Below, in pieces: positions 9,590-17,375 of a DNA stretch of 50,326 bases (within the stretch, counting starts at the first letter, position 1; each line of letters opens with the position of its first letter). The notes beneath the pieces are model-generated. The model worked only from the letters and a program-made list of their open reading frames with translations, was not told where the DNA came from and ran no database searches. Where the stretch lies: positions 1 through 50,326 of the IMG/VR virus record IMGVR_UViG_3300027893_000005. The stretch is one strand, 5' to 3'. The stretch is from a virus. The position numbers were made by a program, and so were the translations under genes.

Positions 9590-10125
9590 TACCCCAGCAT
9601 CTCGTCCTGGCGGTTCACCAGGTTCTGGCGCACAGCGGCCAGAAGCTCGTCACGGGACGGTGGACGGCCCTGCTCGCGCTCGAACCGGCGACGCAGGCTA
9701 ATGATGGACAGATCGGCATCGGTCGGGTAACGACCGTACCGCCGATAGAAGCGCTCGCCAAAGTTGGTGGCAGCGACGTTCGTCCCCTTGGCGGTGGACT
9801 CCACCAAGTCCGAAATCGGGAACTCCTCGTCTACGGTAGGAATCGACATAAACCTTGACGCGGGTTCCGTCGTACCACGGGGGCGGGCTGGCGTCCGAAC
9901 CAGAGTGGTATCCGCAGCCTTCGGTGTCGAGGCAGGAGTACCCGCAGGCTGAGCAGACGACGCGGGCGCGGCTGGCGGTTGGCTCGGGCGGACGTTCACG
10001 GGCGGTGCCTGCTGGCCCACGCCACCGGGCTGTGGTACGTCCATCAGTTTCTGCTGGGTCTGGCCCCTGCGTAGCTCCCTGTCCAGGAACGGGGTTCCCC
10101 CTTGTCCCTTCTTCACTCCAGGCAT
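9589..10125 (-). CDS. virion-associated protein with Pro/Ala-rich linker
   Basis: This is a 178-residue protein in the late operon. Residues ~30-90 are a Pro/Ala/Ser/Thr-rich linker. The C-terminal ~60 residues are helical and very basic (RFYRRYGRYP, then SLRRRFEREQGRPPSRDELL). The start at 10125 overlaps nothing and has AGGGGGAT upstream. Its TAA overlaps the ATG of the giant gene, so the two are translationally coupled. Function is unknown. A small internal virion component or a chaperone for the giant protein would fit. Confidence 0.7.
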   Translation of the reverse strand: MPGVKKGQGGTPFLDRELRRGQTQQKLMDVPQPGGVGQQAPPVNVRPSQPPAAPASSAQPAGTPASTPKAADTTLVRTPARPRGTTEPASRFMSIPTVDEEFPISDLVESTAKGTNVAATNFGERFYRRYGRYPTDADLSIISLRRRFEREQGRPPSRDELLAAVRQNLVNRQDEMLG

Positions 10126-10127
10126 GT

Positions 10128-10385
10128 CTAAATCCCCCTACGAACTTCCTTAGCAACCAACTTGTGAATGTCCTCGTCGGTAAGCTCACCCTTCTCCTCG
10201 ATAAGGCGAAAGAGTGCAGACCGTGGGACGGGCCGGTCGGTGATCCGAGCAACCCTGGCGTCCAGGTCATCGGCCTGTGTGCCCTTCTCAGCAGCCTCGC
10301 GCTCTTGGGCTATGCGCTCAGCCTCCCTACGCTCATCCATCAACTTGTCGATGTAGGCATCCGCCAACGGGTCGGGACTGTTCAT
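10128..10385 (-). CDS. small charged late protein, 85 aa
   Basis: This is an 85-residue helical protein with a Glu/Arg-rich N-terminal helix (LMDERREAERIAQEREAAEK) and a C-terminal part reading LFRLIEEKGELTDEDIHKLVA. The ATG overlaps the TAA of the preceding gene (TAATG), with GGAGG upstream. It is not recognised. Its place between the LysM-containing gene and the Pro-rich gene suggests a minor virion protein. Confidence 0.7.
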   Translation of the reverse strand: MNSPDPLADAYIDKLMDERREAERIAQEREAAEKGTQADDLDARVARITDRPVPRSALFRLIEEKGELTDEDIHKLVAKEVRRGI

Positions 10386-10990
10386 TAGAACCTCAACCTC
10401 CGTGGCGTGATCGAAGGAACACCACCCCGGCGAGCCCCCCGGCGCTCCGGCGCGGCCATCTCCATCTCCTCGCGGACGTTGATACCACGCAGGAACTCGG
10501 CGGCTGTCAGGGTAGGAATCTCGCCGGTCTCAGCGAACTGCCGCTGCACCTGCTCCTCGTAGCGCTGCTCAAGCTCAGGCTCCATGTAGCGCAGGAACTC
10601 GGCCTCCTGGCGAGTCCAGCCAGGGGTAGGACGCCGGGCAGCCTCACCAACGAGGCCGGGCATCTGGGCCTGCTCCATGCGCGTGAGCCCACCGATCTCC
10701 TGGAGAAACGCAGGCGCGGAGAGCCAAGTGCGGAAGGCAGTCGTGAACTCCTTCAACATCTCCCCGAAAAGACCGCCAGCCTCTGCCTGCATCTCTCCAG
10801 TAGGAGCAGCAGACGGGGCCTGCGTCACCGAGGAGGCAACGGTTTCCGGTAGAGTCAGGGCAAGCCCCTCGACGAGCCCGTCCGCAGTAATCGCAGGATT
10901 CAGCGACAGAAGCTCGTCAAGGCTGATGCCCATGCGCTCTGCGAACTGCTCCAGGGTCTCACCCGCTCGTAGTTGTCCAGTGTTGGCCAT
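10385..10990 (-). CDS. LysM-domain virion protein
   Basis: Residues ~6-48 match a LysM module: a Gly-x-Thr-Leu start (RAGETLEQFAERMGISLDEL), the LNPAIT turn and a final hydrophobic strand (GLALTLP). LysM binds N-acetylglucosamine polymers such as peptidoglycan or chitin. The remaining ~150 residues are helical and charged with no recognised domain. In a virion protein such a module could dock the ejected complex on the cell wall. It is coupled to both neighbours (TAATG overlaps) in the late operon. No catalytic domain was seen, so it is not called an endolysin. Confidence 0.65.
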   Translation of the reverse strand: MANTGQLRAGETLEQFAERMGISLDELLSLNPAITADGLVEGLALTLPETVASSVTQAPSAAPTGEMQAEAGGLFGEMLKEFTTAFRTWLSAPAFLQEIGGLTRMEQAQMPGLVGEAARRPTPGWTRQEAEFLRYMEPELEQRYEEQVQRQFAETGEIPTLTAAEFLRGINVREEMEMAAPERRGARRGGVPSITPRRLRF

Positions 10991-12243
10991 TATTCGTAGA
11001 TTCCCTCCTTCACTACGAAGGCCGGGGCTCCACTGCTGCTGACTCCGGGAGCGAGACCCCCTTCCTCAGCGACGAACTTGGCCCCTGCCTCCGGCTGATA
11101 AGCGGGAAGCTCAGGTATAGGATACCCCTCTTTGCGCAGCCAGTCAATGAAGTCGCCCTCGAAGACCCCACGGGCAGCGGCGGACAGGAAGCGGTCTCCC
11201 TGCACGGTGGCAGCCTGGCGGGAGAAGAGAGCACCACGCAGCGGCTCGCTCATCGTCGGGCCGAGCAGCCTGTCCAAGGTGCTCATGACGAAGGAAAACC
11301 GAGAGCGCGGGTCTTCGTACCCACCGGTCAGGAACTGGCGGGCGAAGCCACCCATGCCCTCGATACCGGCAATGACCGACTCGCGGGAGGGGAATCCCTC
11401 GGTAACGACTTGGTTAATGACTCGGTTAAGCTCGACGGCACCGCCAGGAGACTTCAGGATGTCCTGCCCCTCGCGGGTGGATGCCAGAAGCACCATCGAC
11501 GGCACCAGGTCTCGCAGGAAGCCATAGATGGGAGGCGACGGGACGACACCCGCCTTGTCGAACATGGCCTGGAGGAAGGCTTCCGGCTCCTCCAGGGCCA
11601 GGCGCTGGAGCCCAAACTTCTCACCGATGCCCTCGACGCCAAGCTCGTCCAGTTGTTCCGGTGTCAGGGCCGAGAAGACATCCCCGATCTGGCCAGCGAC
11701 TGCACCAACGTCGGGAGAGGCAGACGGGCCAGCCTCGGCAGCAGCGCGTCCCTCTTCGGTCGGGAACTCCCACACACCGCCTTCCCCCAACTTGGGGGCG
11801 TCGGCAGGGCGCTCACCACCGGCGTTGAGGTACTGCATGTACTCCTGGGGAGTCATGCCCATCATGGTAGCCTCGATCTGTATCTGCTGCGACAGCTTCT
11901 CGCCCAGGTAGGCAAACGGCTCGGTCAGCGGATCGCTCAAGGTGAGACCAAACGCGCGGGCCTCAGCAGCCTCGCCGGTGGTGGGCTTCTGGGCGGCACG
12001 CTCGTGCTGCCACGACGTGAACTCCTTGTCAAGCTGCTTCCGGGCACTCTTGATCCGCTCAAGGGCAGTCTTCTCATCAGGGAAAGCGTTCCAGAAGCCT
12101 TGCGCGGTAGCGTCAGGCCAGCCAGCCTTGTCCAGGTAGTTCAGATACCACACGATGAACTCGCGCGATAGGCCAGACCTGCGCACAAGCTCGTCCAAGG
12201 GATCACGCTTGGGTTCGTACTCCGGCTGTCCACCAATAGGCAT
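10990..12243 (-). CDS. late protein of unknown function (417 aa)
   Basis: This is a 417-residue, mainly helical protein. The first ~90 residues are charged and helical (SGLSREFIVWYLNYLDKAGW). There is a Pro/Ala-rich linker at ~150-180, a helical core at ~190-340, and a Gly/Ala-rich tail. No fold or catalytic motif was recognised. It is encoded directly after the portal gene with a TAATG overlap, and upstream of the LysM protein and giant protein. A second internal virion protein is the simplest guess. Confidence 0.65.
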   Translation of the reverse strand: MPIGGQPEYEPKRDPLDELVRRSGLSREFIVWYLNYLDKAGWPDATAQGFWNAFPDEKTALERIKSARKQLDKEFTSWQHERAAQKPTTGEAAEARAFGLTLSDPLTEPFAYLGEKLSQQIQIEATMMGMTPQEYMQYLNAGGERPADAPKLGEGGVWEFPTEEGRAAAEAGPSASPDVGAVAGQIGDVFSALTPEQLDELGVEGIGEKFGLQRLALEEPEAFLQAMFDKAGVVPSPPIYGFLRDLVPSMVLLASTREGQDILKSPGGAVELNRVINQVVTEGFPSRESVIAGIEGMGGFARQFLTGGYEDPRSRFSFVMSTLDRLLGPTMSEPLRGALFSRQAATVQGDRFLSAAARGVFEGDFIDWLRKEGYPIPELPAYQPEAGAKFVAEEGGLAPGVSSSGAPAFVVKEGIYE

Positions 12244-14180
12244 TAGACTACTTCCTCAGCGGCACCGGCCGGGGTGGGCGCTACGCCCTCCCTTCCGGAC
12301 TCAATGCCCGCCGTTTCGGGCGGGGCTGCTTCGGGCCGTGCCATTGCAGGCGACGCGGTTACCGGTCTACCGGGGGCTCCGCCCTCACCGGCGAGTTGGG
12401 CCATTAGCCGAGCCTGCATGACCTGCTGGGCAAAGGCCATCATGAACGCCTTGTCACCGAAAATCTTGGCGATCTCCGGCATGCCACGAGCGGTCATCCG
12501 GCTCTGCAACCTCAACATTACCACAATCGGGTCAAGGTCTGCAATGTCATCGAACAGCAGCTTCTTCTCTCGCTCGGCGTCCTCCCATTCCAGCACCTGG
12601 TCGAAGATGGTCTGGATGCTGGCCAGTGGTCGGGCAGGATTGGCAAGCTGGGCGGCGATGTTGACGCGCACTGCCAAGTCGTCAGGCAGCGCGGGCTTTG
12701 CCTTCATCTCAACGTAGACGACCTCCTGGATAATGTCAGGGCCAAAGTTCAGCTTCATCAGGCGACGGCCGGAGCCCTCAGCGATGACCGTGAACTCCTT
12801 GCCGGACTTGTGGTAAAGCTGGTTCATCAGCGACTGGGCGATCTCTGTGGCCCAGAACTCGTAAGCCTCGATCCAGGGGCCGAGGGAGTTGAGCGCAGCG
12901 TTCTCCATCTGGGAGCGGAGGAAGCCGGAGCCCTGGAACTGCTCCAGACCGCGCAGCAAGCGCTGGTCAATCGTGCCCTGGGCAATCTGCATACCGATGA
13001 ACTCCAGGAGGCGGTAGGTGTCGGGGCTCGCAGCCATGCCAGCGACGCGCTCAAGCGACTCCCCGATCTTCATGGGGTTGACGGCATTGCCGCCGATGAT
13101 AACGTCACGAAGCTCTCCGGTGCGGGTGCGCTGCACCCAAGTGCCGAAGGCGTCGTTGTCCATGATCTGCCAGATGATGGACACGATCTCGTTGAATTGG
13201 GGCACCGCGTCCTCAACGGCAGCCAGGATGGAGCGGCCTTGGTCAGCTACCCAACCTCCCTGCCGCTTCCAGATGGGAAGGTCGGGCCTCTTGGTGATCA
13301 AGTCTTCGGGGCCACGGCCAATGATGTTGCTCTCGATCCGCTTGGGAGTGTTGAAGAACGGGAGGCCGTGGCTGGGAACGATAATGGCAGGACACGCCGG
13401 GTTGTCGCGCTCGTCCTTGATCTCGTGCAGGCTGGGCGGATCGGCCCAGACGAGCCACTCAGCCGGACGGCCGTAGTTGCGGGGATCGCCCGTGGCTCGC
13501 TTCTTCGGGTGGGTGATGGCCAGGCCCTCCTGGTAGCGATCCCAATACTCGTACTGGGTAACCCACATTCCCAAGTCTTGCTGGTACTTGCCCTCCCTCA
13601 GTAGCTCCTTGACCTTCAGGTTGTTCTCGATGTCGGGGAAGCTCTCCAGGATGTCACCCCAGGTAGTCAGCGACTCGTAGATGACGGACTGGAGCCCACG
13701 GCGGTCGAACATCGGGTAGACGAAGCGCATGTCCCAGGGCTCGTAGTCGAGGGGCTCGTCCTCGTCACGGACAACGAAGCGGGAGGCAGCCCACCCGCGC
13801 AGGAGCAACTGCCAGGCGGCGACCTTGCGAGCGGACGGAAGGCCACGCCGGTTCATCTGCCGATCAAGGTCACGGAAGCAGCCCTTGATCCCGAACTCCA
13901 GGAGCCCAACGTCGTCCCGCTTTGCATCGGGCTCAACGTAGGTCATCGGGATGCGAGGCTTGAACGGGTTCCTGGACATGGTACTCACGCTCAGGTCGAG
14001 CAGGGTGCGGGGCTCGTTGGAGGTGAAGCGGACGGTGCCCTTGGGCTTGGCAAGCTGATGCTCGTCTACGAGGAGGTACATCATGTGCCACACGTCCATC
14101 CGGTCGTCGCGTGGCTTCATATCGCGCTTGCGATACGTGATCTGCTGCTGAAGGTCTGGAATCTCAATCAGGTCGGGCAT
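12243..14180 (-). CDS. portal protein
   Basis: The 645-residue product is the size of large podovirus portals. It has the expected layout: an alpha/beta N-terminal wing, a central region rich in Trp and Arg (YEPWDMRFVYPMFDRRG), a long-helix stem region (GTIDQRLLRGLEQFQGSGFL), a crown region with helices such as DPIVVMLRLQSRMTARGMPE, and a disordered Pro/Ala-rich C-terminus. It lies two genes downstream of the large terminase, as is usual. The ATG at 14180 is preferred. A GTG at 14213 would add 11 residues but lies inside the upstream gene with no ribosome binding site. Confidence 0.8.
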   Translation of the reverse strand: MPDLIEIPDLQQQITYRKRDMKPRDDRMDVWHMMYLLVDEHQLAKPKGTVRFTSNEPRTLLDLSVSTMSRNPFKPRIPMTYVEPDAKRDDVGLLEFGIKGCFRDLDRQMNRRGLPSARKVAAWQLLLRGWAASRFVVRDEDEPLDYEPWDMRFVYPMFDRRGLQSVIYESLTTWGDILESFPDIENNLKVKELLREGKYQQDLGMWVTQYEYWDRYQEGLAITHPKKRATGDPRNYGRPAEWLVWADPPSLHEIKDERDNPACPAIIVPSHGLPFFNTPKRIESNIIGRGPEDLITKRPDLPIWKRQGGWVADQGRSILAAVEDAVPQFNEIVSIIWQIMDNDAFGTWVQRTRTGELRDVIIGGNAVNPMKIGESLERVAGMAASPDTYRLLEFIGMQIAQGTIDQRLLRGLEQFQGSGFLRSQMENAALNSLGPWIEAYEFWATEIAQSLMNQLYHKSGKEFTVIAEGSGRRLMKLNFGPDIIQEVVYVEMKAKPALPDDLAVRVNIAAQLANPARPLASIQTIFDQVLEWEDAEREKKLLFDDIADLDPIVVMLRLQSRMTARGMPEIAKIFGDKAFMMAFAQQVMQARLMAQLAGEGGAPGRPVTASPAMARPEAAPPETAGIESGREGVAPTPAGAAEEVV

Positions 14181-14185
14181 GTCAC

Positions 14186-14359
14186 CTACCCCGTGCTGTG
14201 CAACAGCGTCCACACACCGATGTCAATGCAGACGTAATGCTTCCTGGTATTGGTAGTGTAGAACTCGTCTCCGGGGTTGGGAGAGACGGCGTTCTTGTCG
14301 CTCTCGCTCCCCTTCCACACCTTGGTGCCGTTTCGGTCATGGATAAACACAGCGGCCAT
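14186..14359 (-). CDS. small late protein between terminase and portal
   Basis: This is a 57-residue protein when begun at the ATG at 14359, which has GGAGGG five bases upstream. An in-frame ATG at 14371 overlaps the terminase stop (TAATG) but has no site of its own. The sequence is beta-rich (AVFIHDRNGTKVW, then HYVCIDIGVWTLLHS) and resembles small strand-rich phage proteins of unknown role. The stop is only five bases from the portal start, so the two genes are coupled. Confidence 0.65.
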   Translation of the reverse strand: MAAVFIHDRNGTKVWKGSESDKNAVSPNPGDEFYTTNTRKHYVCIDIGVWTLLHSTG

Positions 14360-14370
14360 AGCACCCTCCA

Positions 14371-15981
14371 TTATAGCGTGTTGGGACGGAACTGTACAGG
14401 CTGAGTCCGTCCCTGATTTGACACCGGCGGCTGGAACTCGCGGGCAACGAGGCCAATGCCAAGGGCCATAGCGTAGTCATCGTGCTCGCCCGGCATGGCC
14501 TCCAGCCGGGGGCGACCAGACGAGCCTTCCTTCTTCGTCCAAACGAGACTGACCAACTCCTGCAACCCGCGCTGATCCCAGCAGACCAGGCTCCCGCCAG
14601 GAATGTGCTCCATCAGGGCAGACTGGAGCATCGGGCGAGTGCGAGCGTCAGTTCTCCAGCCCACGTCGCCTACGTACTCAGGACGGCGTGGGTCGATGCC
14701 GTAGTACAGATTCGGGTACTGCCACTTGTTCTCCAGGTCTTTGCCGGTGGCGTAGCCGATTCCGGGCCAGGTCTCAGGCACAAGCATGGCCTCATTATAG
14801 TAGTAGCCCATCTTGACCAGAATCTCAGCGGCCTCGGTGGGGTCAACCATGTTGTCGTAGTAAGCGGCCACCACCTCTAGAGTCTGGTAGTCGAGCACAG
14901 GGGCGGCAAAGAAGTCATCGCCGCAACCCTCAGAGATGTCGGCCGGGATGAGATACTGGCGACCGGGAAGCGGCTCCTTCCAAATCCACATGTGGTTGAC
15001 GTACCGGCGGAAGTCCTCACCAGGTCGCTCCGGCAGCCCCCTCTCTATTGGCTCCCGCGAGTCTCTCATCAGGCGCTGGATGGTCTTCATGTCAAAGGGA
15101 GACTTGGCACCAGCGGCGAAGCAGGTGATCGGGTCTTCCGGGTACTCCTGCTCGAACGGCTTATCAGTCAGGGCAAGCTCAGCAGCCTTCATCCTGCGCC
15201 AGTGGATATGGGCATAGGTCAGGCCGTGCTCACGCATAAGGTACTTCTCCTGCTGCGTGAGGTCTGTGATCGGATCATCCTTGTCCGAGATGTACTCAGC
15301 AGTCTCCCACCAAGGGTAGAAGAACAACTCCCAGTGACCGCCGATCCCGGCCTCACGGCCACCACCAGCGGCCTTGACCACGTTGTGGAAGACGCCACCG
15401 GCCCCATTGGGGGTGGACTCGATGTCAACTTCGCCATCCACCGGGACGGACTGAAGGGCACCGGTGACGGTCTCTACCGGGTGAGCCCAGTGCGCCACCT
15501 CGGTGCAGTGGAGACGATTGACCGTCCACGCGCGGCCCACGCCCTCACCCTCGGCAGTCTCAAACAGGATGCGCGAGCCCAGGCCGGGGAACTCCAGCAT
15601 GTCGGCATTGTCCTCGCCAACGACCGGTGCAAGCCCAATACGCTTCAGGTCGCTGAGATGCTGCTTATAGTGGGCGCGGAACAGCTTCAGGGTGGGGGCA
15701 TCCTGGGCGATCACGAGGACGGTAAAGTTGGGCGTGGTCATGGCATCCATCGCGTTGTGGGCAACAATGATGGCGGACTCCCCGATCTGGCGCGGCTTCA
15801 GGTGCACGCGACGCCGAGGATGGTCAACGACTGTAGCCCGCAGGATAAAGTCGCGCTGGTTGGGCCACAGTTTGAAGGCTACGATACGATTGTGCTTGTC
15901 CGGGACAGTCAGGAGCCCCTCAATCCGCTTGATCGGGTCGAAAAGCACCTCAGTCTCGGCCAAATCGGTGCCATTGCGCAT
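14371..15981 (-). CDS. terL: terminase large subunit
   Basis: The 536-residue product is the ATPase-nuclease motor that packages DNA. The ATPase part has a Walker-A-like loop at ~62-70 (KPRQIGESA), of the RQxG type common in this family but with Glu where Ile or Lys is usual. The Walker B/catalytic segment is LHCTEVAHW (Glu161), and a coupling-type motif STPNGAGGVF follows at ~189. The RNase H-like nuclease part has ADISEGCGDD (Asp348, Asp355/356) and a late HDDYAMALG acidic motif near ~512. The small subunit is not next door. The best candidate is the reversed gene at 24734-25372. Confidence 0.92.
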   Translation of the reverse strand: MRNGTDLAETEVLFDPIKRIEGLLTVPDKHNRIVAFKLWPNQRDFILRATVVDHPRRRVHLKPRQIGESAIIVAHNAMDAMTTPNFTVLVIAQDAPTLKLFRAHYKQHLSDLKRIGLAPVVGEDNADMLEFPGLGSRILFETAEGEGVGRAWTVNRLHCTEVAHWAHPVETVTGALQSVPVDGEVDIESTPNGAGGVFHNVVKAAGGGREAGIGGHWELFFYPWWETAEYISDKDDPITDLTQQEKYLMREHGLTYAHIHWRRMKAAELALTDKPFEQEYPEDPITCFAAGAKSPFDMKTIQRLMRDSREPIERGLPERPGEDFRRYVNHMWIWKEPLPGRQYLIPADISEGCGDDFFAAPVLDYQTLEVVAAYYDNMVDPTEAAEILVKMGYYYNEAMLVPETWPGIGYATGKDLENKWQYPNLYYGIDPRRPEYVGDVGWRTDARTRPMLQSALMEHIPGGSLVCWDQRGLQELVSLVWTKKEGSSGRPRLEAMPGEHDDYAMALGIGLVAREFQPPVSNQGRTQPVQFRPNTL

Positions 15982-15997
15982 GAGCGCCTCCTTTTCG

Positions 15998-16276
15998 CTA
16001 CTTGGCAGCGGTCTTCTGGCCCTTCTTGAGCATGTTGAGGTACATCAGGGCCTGTTTCTTGGCCTTCGGGCCGTACCGACCGGCGGCAGCCGCCCGAACC
16101 TTGCTCTCAGGAATCTTCTCGTCCTCTGGGACACCCAGAGAGCGATGCAGACCGCCCTTCTCAAAGGTCACCGGCTCCTGCCCCTTCTTCTGGGGCTTCA
16201 TCGTGACCTTCTTTGACTTGGAACGGCCCTTCTTCCCCTTCAGGCCCTTCGCAATGCGAGACTCATGGGTTGCCAT
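15998..16276 (-). CDS. small basic conserved phage protein
   Basis: This is a 92-residue, very basic protein. After a Lys-rich N-terminus it carries FEKGGLHRSLGVPEDEKIP followed by KVRAAAAGRYGPKAKKQA, a pattern shared by many small phage proteins encoded near terminase genes. Their function is not established. DNA binding or packing with the genome would fit the charge. The ATG follows a purine-rich GAGGGGGGA stretch. The gene is upstream of terL in the late operon. Confidence 0.7.
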   Translation of the reverse strand: MATHESRIAKGLKGKKGRSKSKKVTMKPQKKGQEPVTFEKGGLHRSLGVPEDEKIPESKVRAAAAGRYGPKAKKQALMYLNMLKKGQKTAAK

Positions 16277-16280
16277 GCGC

Positions 16281-16451
16281 TCAATCCCCCCTCTTCTTGG
16301 GGCTGAACCGCCTCTTACGATTCCGCCGCTGCTTCATACAGCGCTTCCGCATCTCGACGGGGGTCTCCTTGACCATTTCCTTGCCCCACGCCTCGCCTCT
16401 ACCGGCTGCTGCGGCCGCTGCACGGTACTGATCACAGTTCTTAGCTGGCAT
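16281..16451 (-). CDS. 56-aa Arg/Lys-rich late protein
   Basis: This short gene reads ATG at 16451 to TGA at 16281. The start has GAGGG five bases upstream and overlaps the end of the preceding gene by 11 bases. The stop is five bases before the next ATG. The product begins MPAKNCDQYRAAAAAAGRGE, then becomes strongly basic and ends with QRRNRKRRFSPKKRGD. The spacing, site and overlap are those of a real gene. It is not recognised. Nucleic-acid binding is likely from the charge alone. Confidence 0.65.
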   Translation of the reverse strand: MPAKNCDQYRAAAAAAGRGEAWGKEMVKETPVEMRKRCMKQRRNRKRRFSPKKRGD

Positions 16452-16710
16452 CTCTACCCTCTACGGCCCTCAAACGCTTGTCTAGCTCGGCCTCCAGGCC
16501 CACAATACGGGCCTGGGCGACCAAAACGGCCGTCTTGAGGTCAGAAATCTCGCTCCGGAGGCAATGAACCTCATCGTTGCACGCCTTTTTCGCCTTCAGG
16601 CAGGCATCCAGAGCCCTCTTCGACCGGAAATGGGCCAAAATCAGGCCAAAAGCGCCTCCCATGAGGGGCGGAACGACGGTTCTCAGGACTTCCAGAGCCA
16701 GATTTTCCAC
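16441..16710 (-). CDS. small membrane/coiled-coil protein, possible lysis accessory
   Basis: This is the first gene of the leftward late operon. It uses a GTG start at 16710 with AGGAGG five bases upstream. The 89-residue product has one hydrophobic segment at ~8-27 (VLRTVVPPLMGGAFGLILAH), then a basic turn, and residues ~45-85 form a coiled coil (EISDLKTAVLVAQARIVGLE). One N-terminal membrane segment plus a periplasmic-type coiled coil resembles inner-membrane spanins and some holin-like proteins. No partner lipoprotein gene was seen, so this stays a suggestion. Confidence 0.6.
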   Translation of the reverse strand: MENLALEVLRTVVPPLMGGAFGLILAHFRSKRALDACLKAKKACNDEVHCLRSEISDLKTAVLVAQARIVGLEAELDKRLRAVEGRDAS

Positions 16711-16781
16711 TTTTTCCTCCTCGCTCTCCTATAGCTGTGGGGGCCGAGTGAAGGAGGCGGACACCCGACCCCCGGCGACGC

Positions 16782-16797
16782 ATCCCCCGTAGGGGAT
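16782..16797 (-). promoter_or_regulatory. UNCG-type hairpin in the late mRNA leader
   Basis: On the minus strand the sequence reads ATCCCC-TACG-GGGGAT: a perfect six-pair stem closed by C(UACG)G, one of the very stable UNCG tetraloops. It lies between the predicted late promoter and the first late gene, inside the ~115-base untranslated leader. It may stabilise the leader or pause polymerase. No U-run follows, so it is not a terminator. Confidence 0.5.
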
Positions 16798-16834
16798 ATT
16801 GGGCAGCAGAGTGCGGAGAGCGGCACTCGACTAT

Positions 16835-16864
16835 AGCTTACGGGAGCGAAATCGGAGTTGTCAA
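16835..16864 (-). promoter_or_regulatory. predicted promoter of the leftward late operon
   Basis: Reading leftward there is a perfect TTGACA (16864-16859), an 18-base spacer and TAAGCT (16840-16835), which is weak. It is placed ~125 bases upstream of the first late gene with no other gene between. The -35 match is strong and the -10 weak, so an activator or a phage-modified polymerase may be needed. Confidence 0.45.
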
Positions 16865-16953
16865 GCTCTTTTCCGGGTTCTCATAGAAAATTTTTATCGG
16901 GAGGATGGTCTGGGCGGGCCTGGCGCATATCATTGAATCATTTAACACCCCTC

Positions 16954-16971
16954 TGACGACCTGACACTTAT
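16954..16971. promoter_or_regulatory. bipartite operator-like site, copy 1
   Basis: The sequence TGACGACCTGACACTTAT contains two TGAC half-sites four bases apart. An 18-base stretch differing only in the three central bases occurs at 17890-17907. This copy sits in the divergent promoter region, between the predicted late promoter and the promoter of the ribbon-helix-helix gene. That is where a regulator of the early/late switch would bind. It is a candidate site for that protein; nothing direct shows binding. Confidence 0.4.
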
Positions 16972-16994
16972 TAATATCTTAGGGTCTGGACGTG

Positions 16995-17023
16995 TTGCTT
17001 GATTAAATGTTTTGTGGTACAGT
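16995..17023 (+). promoter_or_regulatory. predicted early rightward promoter
   Basis: TTGCTT (16995-17000), a 17-base A+T-rich spacer and TACAGT (17018-17023) form a plausible sigma70-type promoter. Its expected start lies just before the AGGAGGTGAG ribosome binding site at 17031-17040, so the leader would be very short. It would drive the ribbon-helix-helix gene and the two tRNAs. Confidence 0.5.
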
Positions 17024-17044
17024 AGTAGTGAGGAGGTGAGAGAG

Positions 17045-17293
17045 ATGATCTCACAGCATGTAGGAGTCCTCATCCCTGCCAAGCTGCTAGAGTGGCTCGA
17101 CGAAGAGGCCGAGAAGCGCGGCATGACCCGCAGTCGCACGGTCGCTACGATTCTCCTGGAGCAATCCGGGCTTGACCTGGAGCTTCCCCCGCGCGGGCGA
17201 AGGATCGAGACAGAACGCAAGCGTGCCATCCGGGAGATCGGAGAGGCCACCGGGCAGGTTCCCATTCCCGGCAGCAACCTGCCATACTATTAG
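17045..17293 (+). CDS. ribbon-helix-helix (CopG/Arc-like) regulator
   Basis: This is an 82-residue protein starting at the ATG behind AGGAGGTGAG. Residues 2-42 have the strand-helix-helix pattern of RHH regulators: a short N-terminal strand (ISQHVGVLIP), helix A (AKLLEWLDEEAEKRG) and a Ser/Thr-rich turn into helix B (MTRSRTVATILLEQSG). A basic C-terminal tail follows. RHH proteins bind DNA as dimers through the N-terminal strand. As the first rightward gene, facing the late promoter, it is a good candidate for the switch regulator. Candidate sites lie at 16954 and 17890. The tRNA genes follow within six bases. Confidence 0.8.
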   Translation: MISQHVGVLIPAKLLEWLDEEAEKRGMTRSRTVATILLEQSGLDLELPPRGRRIETERKRAIREIGEATGQVPIPGSNLPYY

Positions 17294-17298
17294 GGTAC

Positions 17299-17372
17299 GG
17301 GCGCTTAGTTTAACGGAAGAACGCTGCGCTCCAAATGCAGTAGCGGGGGTTCGATCCCTTCAGCGCCCGCCA
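17299..17372 (+). tRNA. tRNA-Trp (anticodon CCA)
   Basis: A full cloverleaf can be drawn over 74 bases. The acceptor stem is GGGCGCT/AGCGCCC with discriminator G and an encoded CCA end (17370-17372). The D stem is GTTT/GAAC. The anticodon stem is CTGCG/TGCAG with loop CTCCAAA, giving anticodon CCA at 17331-17333. The T arm contains TTCGATC. The anticodon reads UGG, the normal Trp codon, not UGA. It begins six bases after the stop of the RHH gene. Confidence 0.93.
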
Positions 17373-17375
17373 AGG

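Noticed and set aside
16904-16963. 19-codon frame MVWAGLAH... upstream of the RHH gene
   Set aside because: GGGAGG touches the ATG with no spacing, it lies upstream of the predicted early promoter, and the length is expected by chance.
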